Both the position numbers and the translations under genes were made by a program. From a virus: a DNA stretch of 38,930 nucleotides. Positions 21,201 to 23,727 of this stretch are shown piece after piece. Under the pieces are notes generated by a model that saw only the letters and a list, made by a program, of their open reading frames with translations, made no database searches and was not told the DNA's origin. The stretch spans positions 1 to 38,930 of IMG/VR virus record IMGVR_UViG_3300018421_000074; one strand, given 5' to 3'. Every line of letters begins with the position of its first letter. Within the stretch, counting starts at the first letter, position 1.

Positions 21201-22454
21201 ACTTCTAAGCAAGCAATTATCACGGGTGTTGATACTGATAACAATTACATTTACATTTCACCTATTGTTGGCGACTTTATCATTACAGACCCAATTGCAG
21301 ACTTTGGTCCTGCTGGCGGTGGTGCTCTTGCGGTTGCAAATACTACAATTACGACAAAAGTAGTTGTTTCTGGCGGTGCTTATGGTCTTGTTAATGATAT
21401 TCGCACAGTTGGTATTAATAAGCGCCTGTATTTGACTAACGTTATTGGAACTTGGTCTGAGTATGACTATGTAATTTCTACTGATGGTTATAAGTCCGTA
21501 ATTCTTGATAAGGTTATCGCACGCGCCCGCGTGAAGAGATCCTTCAGAGGATTTGATGGTTCTCAAACTACATTTGACCTTACTATCAATAATGGCACCG
21601 CATACCTGCCCGATCCTGCAGGTCACATGCTCATCTTTGTCAATGGTATTCTGCAACCTCCTGGTGCTGGCAATGCATACAACGCATTCTCCGATAAAAT
21701 TCAATTTAGCGAACCACCCGATCCTGGTTCAACATTTACTGGATTCTATGTTGGTAAACTGAGACAGTTGGATGATATTTCGTTCGAGTTTGACTCGCTG
21801 CGTCAGTCTTTCAACCTCAAGCGCGATGATGTTTTCTACTCGCTGACTTTGACAGAGGGTGTACAATCTTCTACAATTAGACCTGAAAACAACATTATTG
21901 TTTCACTCAATGGTGTTATTCAGGAACCTGGTGTTGGTTTTGAGATTGTTGGTTCGAGAATTATCTTCTCGGAAATTCCTCGCGTTGGATCTAGTTTTGC
22001 AGCGTTCTCTTACGTTGGTTCTGAAGCAGACGTTGATGCTGCTGAAGTTGTCCCACCAATTGAACCAGGTGATATTATTTCCATTCAGGGTGAAACTGAA
22101 GACCGTGAAGTTGCTGTTATTGAATCTTCCAACTCTTTGATTACGTTCGACTATCTTGGTTCTGTGTTTGGACAAAATGCAGATGCAACCGCGATATTAA
22201 GAACTGGATTTATCGATAAGGTCGTAATTACTGCACCTGGTTCTGGATATGTAAATAGACCTGTTGTTCGTGTTGATTCTATCAGTGGATTTGATGCAAA
22301 CATCAGAGCAATTGTTGGAATCAATGTTGTTGAAGTTACCAATTCTGGTAGTGGATATAAGGCACCAGAGGTTCTTGTCGAATCCGAAGTTCCCGACGAC
22401 TGGACTCCACCCAACCTCGCTGACTATGGCGAAGAGTTGGTTATTTATGATTGA
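3234..22454 (+). CDS. 7: giant gp7-like baseplate wedge protein with multi-domain insertions (6,406 aa)
   Basis: In T4, gp7 (1,032 aa) is the wedge scaffold linking gp6, gp8 and gp10. This frame lies between gp6 and gp8 as T4 gene 7 does, and holds three blocks resembling the gp7 C-terminal region: LPDFISSEYELFSKFIEYYY (residues 14-33), FYSTKGTTFSIEYLFKLLYGE (around 700-720), and YYYQDFSYAVKSAVS plus NVHPASFKVFGE (about 3471-3508). Between and after them, in order: two LNG modules (137-295); GSGY repeats (300-622 and 1136-1350); a YHYH domain (about 1390-1557); an EF-hand-like loop (1616-1627); a propeller-like region (1831-2213); LamG-like (2221-2436); a degenerate cupredoxin-like stretch (about 2870-2957); an LNG module (3586-3656); LamG-like (4058-4244); helical repeats (4309-5010); reelin-like (5143-5278); CBM-like jelly roll (5433-5661); two LNG modules (6107-6263); two GSGY repeats. 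There is no stop or frame break, no signal peptide and no membrane segment. No ribosome binding site is clear; coupling to gp6 is likely. The gp7 identity is an inference from memory of the T4 sequence. Confidence 0.78.
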   Translation: MNINKVSQAVSNQLPDFISSEYELFSKFIEYYYKSQEKTGLGQNILNNFLEYLDIDELDIKILDGETILVEDIDTKSSTISVQSVEKFLTENGSILIGDEVIFYEKTASAPNIAFSPGISNEQVQLKTIELQSPLSIFDGTTREFSLLSQDRPIAPPSAKHLVVRVYGEYLVPDTDYQVSGNSIVFTTAPRQALTSDSADETSIQFYSGFLESEIALLNDISASFGDGQTEFKVTLSGEKFVPEVDEYILAYYDKRLLIPKQDFVFDKDLIIFRSFVPLKGRKLDLFYIEAPIPSFGSGASAYARVNDSGQVSSIAINESGKNYRFEYPPSITIDSQSGGSGAAAIALINGVKNLQLLTGGVGYSDANPPIVKIESPTTEGSTPASIKATVENGSVTKLTLESSGSGYTFVPRITFQQPGGAVVEPPTVVNGSISGTLTVSSGGIGYTTAPAIYIDEPTGENGIKANLRANLNSDGEVVSVTVLNPGQGYETVPRVKIIEPTGAQVLETRVDGDGRVIDIEILDGGSGYEDIPSVYIIDDRVSNTGQYLGGSGAKAAASIFNGRITDINITSFGSGYSQEFPPKVVIQAPPQAAASVDIGINEITGFEILQSGTGYSKAQFLNCARAASGITGYEENGNVIFSGITSASAAVSETPVKCLDAVFVKRILDKYTQQFLPDVPELDYKEIDVRTAIKNIKSFYSTKGTTFSIEYLFKLLYGETVSVSYPKDQIIKPSAATWSINTILRATLVSGDPRNIQDALIQQDADIADINVKDASALVENYIAINTANTTIYELVLSEETIQGSFIVPYKTKLAEPLDENTSIITVDSTIGWPERNGEFVIADSEVVRYKEKSLNQFIECTRATTGTVGGVGNSRSWDSATEITSNFRVYLNKGTSQEVVMNIVGIVDAQQTTLTDTGSYYLPGDKLSVAKLGGTGEQPLLNTWLYNVKKLIEVESITFGGINDRFATVTCTNNHGLLVGDQVTVYGANPILYNGTFSVTSRDSDTVFQYQLPQTALVEPQGNILISVDLNKGKSTDDAIDNNISVYTTNVQNSFFNDNHVYIASTGIPNYNVGPFPGSALLPGNQRKLNRFPQTPVTISTKDLIKPGPIGTWVNGVSIWSYKSTETKTFGPIVDISILNGGQDYDAASPPNINIVGGGGSGATAEVVVNGSVTDIQVEEGGSGYTSSPLVSIVGGGGSGASATAIITKGVVSNVLITDGGTGYTSQPTITIVGGGGQGATATASVRGPIKSATLLTQGTSYTSNPTVRISSGSGAVAQAIVNNGRIISIATISAGVGYTTAPEVQIQGEGFGAKARAIIDTEGENAGKVTGIEILNRGIGYVQGTTVINLTSVGQDAEFSANVFKWTYNLQESSTFDNSLGSVFEGYNNQYGGEYAHLSNPQRLRYILGDNLFLNTSGEIKEQETQLGHSPIIGWAFDGTPIYGPYGYQDPTDQASTIVRVSSSYRVKTNLVYNEVSNPNPYRIEGPSLSIDPAGTYIEDYEYTFALGDLDQYNGRFCKTPEYPNGRYCYFVTIDNTEDGNPLFPYILGPSFNSVVDIWNLSSDATQQNIPRGVVRFRDPYQNVDIDVERIPNASTNSLSLENGDLLLFEVEDENRDGVINQEELDDPDQILEEPPLQIFDYFPKVRTESKVDIEVETTSRFENASITDFVIENAGISYQVNDKLIFDNTGTGGSGASARVSRIKGENIISYGYEYLNGENYGVLRTEEPHNLIEGDTVFIDYNENIENTNKTFVVRQFKGIEDIVIDQNGSGYNDDIPPSIIIDGDGESAELEAVVDSVGSIRKVNILNSGSGYTENPRVILSHPQVFKKTDYFISKIENTEEYVKVNDVFVNSDKESFICGQTLDAAGNTVAFVAKLSAGGVKEWEKTLELTSGQYYSEFQKIYVDNNTVWVVGINKPNSVILDAYNPDVIVAKYTQANDGLSATLQFQKAYAGISGGTRSDNITKIIPYGEDRVIIFGYTNTNSSNPYDGFIAVLDSTGTFISKRKVSSTSFSEKIVDAVLNSDNTLYFILETGLTQNSADVDFALARATINNASITIDWIKEIKNSAYSFLDASLVIDEFNEMYVSATLQLKSDDTTRDSFWVGKFNGSGESIWNYRYLTPGRDINLVAKSSLDIFNDLNIVFSRTNNTNDKKTVDSLKINYKGEIVNHSTTNFTEGNVEGITAYTMDVDVSGDVYIFGQTSWNRNEAIYTFDSDLSDTTEHHTLTTLGLSGSVVNENSILKIYGFQTGQSTVWENSAAKIAGTSLGDALGGDFTIDFLIYKDDANGYAETLVADQQTLFAIGDATDTTGGLWLYYNTDGTADNGRIELVVANDTNSIAGASAALGTNSNLFANDTWQLISLKKEGNNFKVYVNGIEQISGNVNDTSLGSKDIHIGNIPGFAGAGGFIEDNQGQFFVDSLRIRNRAVAVTAPSDFGNPLTLPVASAIALNYTWTDTDWFAQQHARYDYIDYVGFGIKVDKNADAVRLDTFNSNINTDYGFTRTSVSAVTGSALTLTSTGYAIGESGLQSLDYSDAPITMSEGTVSLTYSRDVWSSRTSTVPSPGSQKLKVTANVRDRYYFKTFDIVKIDNVQELTINQNFVFTVGAKLVLKNGTTFVNSGYITKVDYDNNKVFVAINNNSWDNDLNVYELSTEQFAEQSSYGVTGPVPNDINEINRTFAEINNTTPGTFDIDLANFDAPEDIGGTNNLDEYAKFKTFNDIDYAVRIVEVGGSSPYSPGSVIQLESGQITFNSSYTTTQITGLTGVLKIDLVTNLSKILQVTALANSDTVYVISNTLHYLREGEQLFIDGNPSQTVGLTVYDEYDGSFPVDEIISPVEFTYKLNSVAVTSPATSASSVSVFVKSPTLKMYYGHQYLFDLSHSSLLGGNLSFSRDPVYKLEYSFNSIERIGTPGVTGQGVPTPSVKLKVTEDVITNISYYFDPSRTGVDSPIIPESYLDVTFSPYVGTFLITSTSGGTITRGDDTFRFLLLNQPEDVATISNASYSTSSTKAVGSISNIRIVNPGGFYNKLPIVSSIQSTRNIERVEIEEPGTEYAVGVYAGVPIQGDGEGGLVSITVADGSDDEGGLIPGQIQKVVVTSPGKGYTTAYIDIESINGILGAGLTGSGAILNVVIPPFGTGASLFTLGEEIGKIKNLKNNNFGFDYTHDYTLRPEITFPINAQLTSTSILDSITVTDPGSGYTQAPSVVITGGGGSGAIAEATIKNGRLNTIEVKDPGSGYSSQPSVELKSSFNYVINLDLGLLQFAFPHGIQNGAEITLNVVDTGEGVEFPLASGAVGRLNGTTTYYAISGTENSLEDDQLKIALTAANAELGDSINFVNAGTGRQQVLTSSFGATAEANVITSTFLEGELVYQGNSLDVATATAYVSTNSGWQVGPRILKLVDYEGTFVQGERVTGVISKSSGIISTLKIARGVLEVGPITKTTGQFIDDVGKPSEIVQKIQDSYYYQDFSYAVKSAVSISEWKDILVRNVHPASFKVFGELSISDYTNIPNKDTFFELTKSVQLANEAIVPNIQNFTLVEPVYSEFNNTEVLFRQKRLTSSENILTSVVQRIDDISNLFDGVRTAFPLTVNNGDPVIANANQLMVILNGVVQTPEVAFEIQSDSIVFSEPPAPPASVKYVNVEIEQISTVDLEFTSISGIVPNMGNVLTGTASGARLTVTKVVGNTISGFFTEGTAFTTNELVLGNTTGFAAIFTLQTSVVNNGLFIFGENITNLEGNTAVIEDVNLEKGSEAPLAKLRYGVGLSTTSFEVISYTATVDEPVAPPSDVFTIGDNYQIGSEIVEVTGIVQNNDSTTLTVLRGQLGTSVLSLQQETPFYGTNITITNDLTLSKTTGTYQSTPGLYDIVLGDVIVAAQSGVVARITSTTPYRDPVTDSVVEQVEISEGSSFFALLFDRLSSVTYPNIVLDDISQSQIAVVDFDDNVTDFNTKFPENELVTNYILPYDNESGEFVDGEFIKNHKIEYGNSTGDFLSSEELIIRKLTLTNADGSGFFSSGHIIRSEDTKAEVIGYNQARKTVYLGKIGRCLSTGKDVHEFTFNGDAKLSTTQKKFGNTSLYLDGTGDYVTESSSTDYAIGADPYTLEMWIRPDVASITGTATLFDMRVGATEVAMRLYIENAQPRFNVNGVDIISSSTNVAEDIWYHLAVVRNTTGANDTKMYINGAEVGTGTDASTYVAKPVSIGADYTNANLYAGYIDELRFSNLARYTAAFTARNGLFQGDVNTKLLVHFDGENDQTYTEDWSGAQDFTFGELFNNDAILATYNANNQTAPVAGFTGNSQRYLDAANLLEGNKNFIAKEVVYLTKQQYPSLVIPGGDVNCEDDIRDVVQQICEDLRNGSNSHMWDAAAIYVDRTVPSAVTLNHIETEVEETIWAYNKVGDMIPYIINNVLWTVSGSHGVTQFTDTTITDSNNTVYTQFTPTDATYDPATGDMVLTIGSHSLTTNDQIKIAAGSIVFTCDSDDNATQHAYPRTDDPFYNKVIGIDAVGATTITVNVGESPEDAQFVHTFVSASTNAVSVLNYTTGDCADVVSTADNLLNILVDTLDQASQVTPVDHLGSVTKVEPEIEYLGATVDDYYEVDFAANYTDDANDVLYSNIIGSVDRNRFYDAANLIRANRTAIVDKASYDLIQRYPDLALDMPRNEDGSGDGTDRCKVDLGLILDSIATDIEVGGNLDTVSAAKFYIGANNRLLHIRLQIWQSVYAHTRLGYYAKQAITGDLDDTNTNALIIGDWGITNDPGNCANVQSAIDTLITKLNDTIAPTGDDYNIAADRLYFNRDFIAEEAVGLLDQEFTYTLNNISYNAFSYPDGSAGRTTCIRDLKSYILPSIISDLQTGGNNSTIEAIEFYLTANLQLNHIEEQLSATIFAIEQLRFLGLKAIQNQLYDRGVGVIDPLYSAVYSETPAYRDVLTMTNVQAVMAKYGELVDIAVNILSPAGKPGRFASQQLLFNKNYYRGEIANVIDSQFGAGSWQYNDFIDGLVENLSHDIIITDTSSGNTTEARRISLQREGVISELQFTGGTGYRSTPTVSIAAPVSGTQAAAIAELEPDGPLNIISVTDGGSGYTYPPVITLSGTNITQDGATAILTGNAVTSIVYDGIVFDADDFVNFGAGTEAQNSGAGTTSTDGFLTGNRYVRFGAANGARQCETTDLNTINSDRFRAYVIAGNGTNGGDTPETNDDLILEYSTDLGATWTTIQTLIAGSNAASFTTLTPVVANLPAGAKTSQTRFRIRQTQFENNVIYDHYGLARFGVIDDQKRFEGVISVLFSDAEEELSATQDAEADFQTLRVVQTVTITNPGTGYDPANPPTVTFVGGNPQVAGTFTNVNVVLDTQRFTKGETLTSSGGGTAEVLEDTGNALYIGPITGTVFADGDLLTGGDSNVTSTIPVSGVGSVFDYYVNVGNVLTFNDARLIQSPVESEFSTTNLWTNPEAFQVNWNSSDTTWIANNAISPDNTQTAEKITADATSAIHTFDRVYTLAPFNTFDDGLIKFDTALTSFDEGASIDGENQTYTTSVFLKAGEFNRVRFIAALDYGQASQQRVFFDIDLTDGSTGSIFQTEGGLISYSTGVIPFGNGWYRVYATMQFSFGFSDLTTQVEVRNASGAQIYTGDGTSGIFVWGAKLNKGVFDAYTAVGGDIFYSNSEYNIKNFALTILEDYIEAALNGALASPSANSNYAFDNPDWRLEYNTDAILTIVRENIDFYRQQLDNSIYYAGVTVNPGITLPPKEYGITYLPTGVGGGITTSDYFYGLYSNNNAEVKTVFENRAKIAKVFKRFRIDGDITDGPFTMGEEVQKQGDPSVTGLVYGFFEDENYKYLDVEVTAGTWQILDVIEGQENTTTAVLSAIENRLHLIKLIGNFTEDIPFLGYTNSYTATPTGFLRAESAVLDNSGGKLTVDTDTLVGTYETTSVVYAGTTELYLEVQQYTGLDVSIGSRIISGGYTRLGVADASGFTVGNYIYRYISRRDTSKQAIITGVDTDNNYIYISPIVGDFIITDPIADFGPAGGGALAVANTTITTKVVVSGGAYGLVNDIRTVGINKRLYLTNVIGTWSEYDYVISTDGYKSVILDKVIARARVKRSFRGFDGSQTTFDLTINNGTAYLPDPAGHMLIFVNGILQPPGAGNAYNAFSDKIQFSEPPDPGSTFTGFYVGKLRQLDDISFEFDSLRQSFNLKRDDVFYSLTLTEGVQSSTIRPENNIIVSLNGVIQEPGVGFEIVGSRIIFSEIPRVGSSFAAFSYVGSEADVDAAEVVPPIEPGDIISIQGETEDREVAVIESSNSLITFDYLGSVFGQNADATAILRTGFIDKVVITAPGSGYVNRPVVRVDSISGFDANIRAIVGINVVEVTNSGSGYKAPEVLVESEVPDDWTPPNLADYGEELVIYD
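4130..5100 (+). repeat. GSGY beta-repeat cluster A (8 copies) in the giant protein
   Basis: This stretch encodes residues about 300-622 and contains eight imperfect copies of a 35-50-residue unit. The unit is a beta strand, an xxGSGY turn, a Pro-containing strand (xxPxVxI), an optional GGSGAxA linker and a strand ending NG-x-V/I. Visible anchors include TGGVGYSDANPP, ESSGSGYTFVPR, SSGGIGYTTAPA, NPGQGYETVPR, DGGSGYEDIPS and FGSGYSQEFPP. The repeat lies between the first two gp7 landmarks. The regular alternation suggests a beta-solenoid or a string of small beta domains. Confidence 0.8.
6640..7285 (+). repeat. GSGY beta-repeat cluster B (6 copies) in the giant protein
   Basis: This stretch encodes residues about 1136-1350. 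It has the most regular copies of the unit: GGQDYDAASPP, EGGSGYTSSP, DGGTGYTSQP, TQGTSYTSNP, SAGVGYTTAP and NRGIGYVQG. The first three are followed by a near-identical IVGGGG(S/Q)GA(T/S)A linker. At the DNA level the GGTGGTGG-rich linkers are visibly repetitive, which suggests recent duplication or strong constraint compared with cluster A. Confidence 0.82.
16150..18270 (+). repeat. alpha-helical tandem repeats inside the giant protein (3 full, 1 partial)
   Basis: This stretch encodes residues about 4306-5010. Each unit starts with a helix of the form DAAxLxxxNxxFIxxEA, followed by a YP-containing loop, a CxxDIxxxLxxIxxDLxxGGN helix, an AxxFYxxxN helix and an HIExxxxxTIxAI helix. Copies begin near residues 4309 (DAANLLEGNKNFIAKE), 4633 (DAANLIRANRTAIVDK), 4793 (AADRLYFNRDFIAEEA) and 4967 (SQQLLFNKNYYRGEIA, partial). 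Between copies 1 and 2 lies a beta-rich insert. I do not recognise a named family. It is the only clearly helical section in an otherwise beta-rich protein. Confidence 0.72.
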
Positions 22455-22461
22455 TATGTTC

Positions 22462-22469
22462 TATAAATA
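22462..22469 (+). promoter_or_regulatory. T4-type late promoter (TATAAATA)
   Basis: This is an exact match to the T4 late consensus, within CTATAAATAACT. It lies in the 34-nt gap between the giant gene stop and the 408-aa gene, 19 nt before the next ATG. It would start a separate late transcript for the 408-aa and 1,543-aa genes, and so decouple their expression from the 19-kb gene upstream. Confidence 0.82.
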
Positions 22470-22488
22470 ACTAAAAAACTAGCAACAA

Positions 22489-23715
22489 ATGGCTAAACAA
22501 ACTATTGGGTTAGGTGCTGCAGCAAACGACAATACGGGGGATACCCTCCGTATTGGTGGTGATAAGGTTAATGATAACTTTGATGAAATTTACTCCACTA
22601 TTGGTAATGGCAGTACCCTCTTAATTTCAACTAGTAATGCTGCTATTGGTCAGGTTTTAAAATATAATGGAACCAGTTTTCTTCCTGGTGACTTTGGATT
22701 ATTAACAACAGCACTAGACGTTAATGGCAACAATATTACTTCATCCAGTAGTGGTAATATTGTTTTAGACCCAAATGGAACTGGTAGTGTCAATATTGTT
22801 GCTGGTGGCACTACTAGTGTGTTTAATGGTTCAACTGGATCTGTAGATTTCCCATCCAATATCAGTTATAGAAACGAATATGCTGCATTGGGTAATGCTC
22901 CCGCAGCAGGAACATATCCTGGATACTTTTTTACCGTAGACGGTGATGATAATCCATATGTAAATATCAATATCACTGCTGGTGGAGTCGGTGATACTAG
23001 AGCAGCCATTCTTACTCAATATTCGGGTATTAATGCTCTTAATGATGTTGATACAGTAACTGCAGCACCATTAAATAACCAAGTATTAAAGTGGAGTTCT
23101 GCTGATAGTAAGTGGATTCCTGCGGATGACCAATCTGGTCTTACTGAACTAAATCTTTTTGCTACGGTTACTGCTGATACTGGAAGCACTACAGCAGATT
23201 CTGCTGCAGATTCACTTGCAGTTGTTGGTGGTTCTAATATTGGAACTACTATTACAGGTGATACACTAACAATCGATTTTACTGGAACTGTAACATCAAC
23301 TTTCTCTGGTCTCACTGATACTGACTTATCAGGATTAACTCAGGGCGATAGTCTTTTTTATAATGGCAATAATTGGGTTAGAACTGCAAGTCCTCTTACT
23401 TGGTGGGAACTTGGTGCTAATGGTTCCACGGACTTTACATTTAGTGGACCTGGATTCCCAAATACTGCAAATGATCCAACTCTTTATGTGCATAGAGGGT
23501 TCACTTATGCATTCGATAATAGTGCAAATGGTGCAAACCATCCATTTAGAATTCAAGAGACAACTGGTTTAAGTGGTAATCCATATACATCGGGTCAGTC
23601 TGGAAATGGAACATCGGTTCTTTATTGGACGGTTCCTATGGATGCACCGACAACTTTATATTATCAATGTACTGTTCATGCTGCCATGAATGGAACCATC
23701 ATCGTTGTAAGCTGA
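22489..23715 (+). CDS. baseplate/fibre protein with gp10-type N-terminus and cupredoxin-like C-terminus
   Basis: The first 40 residues (AKQTIGLGAAANDNTGDTLR, then GGDKVNDNFDEIYSTIG) match the N-terminal anchor pattern of T4 gp10 and, less closely, gp9, which attach to the baseplate wedge. The 408-residue product then has Gly/Ser/Thr/Asn-rich fibre-like sequence, with LNDVDTVTAAPLNNQVLKW at about 185-203. Residues about 330-408 form a cupredoxin-like segment: LYVHRGFTYAFDNSANG, NHPFRI with His351, then LYYQCTVHAAMNGTIIVV with Cys394, His397 and Met400. That His/Cys/His/Met set is the type-1 copper pattern, but with C-x2-H-x2-M spacing instead of the C-x2-H-x4-M of plastocyanin. It follows a perfect late promoter, without a clear ribosome binding site. 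The next gene starts 12 nt after its stop. It is probably a short fibre or adaptor at the wedge; copper binding is inferred. Confidence 0.7.
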   Translation: MAKQTIGLGAAANDNTGDTLRIGGDKVNDNFDEIYSTIGNGSTLLISTSNAAIGQVLKYNGTSFLPGDFGLLTTALDVNGNNITSSSSGNIVLDPNGTGSVNIVAGGTTSVFNGSTGSVDFPSNISYRNEYAALGNAPAAGTYPGYFFTVDGDDNPYVNINITAGGVGDTRAAILTQYSGINALNDVDTVTAAPLNNQVLKWSSADSKWIPADDQSGLTELNLFATVTADTGSTTADSAADSLAVVGGSNIGTTITGDTLTIDFTGTVTSTFSGLTDTDLSGLTQGDSLFYNGNNWVRTASPLTWWELGANGSTDFTFSGPGFPNTANDPTLYVHRGFTYAFDNSANGANHPFRIQETTGLSGNPYTSGQSGNGTSVLYWTVPMDAPTTLYYQCTVHAAMNGTIIVVS

Positions 23716-23727
23716 GGATAGCAATAA

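Noticed and set aside
3234-22454. Fusion of several genes by lost stop codons, or an assembly artefact, in the giant gene
   Set aside because: The frame is continuous, modules repeat in an orderly way, no internal late promoter or ribosome-binding-site/start pattern was noticed, and gp7 landmarks lie on both sides of the largest inserts. It could still be tested by read mapping.
3234-22454. Intein or group I intron inside the gp7-like gene
   Set aside because: No splicing motifs (Cys/Ser start, HN end) or homing endonuclease signatures were seen, and the inserts are ordinary fibre-type domains in frame.
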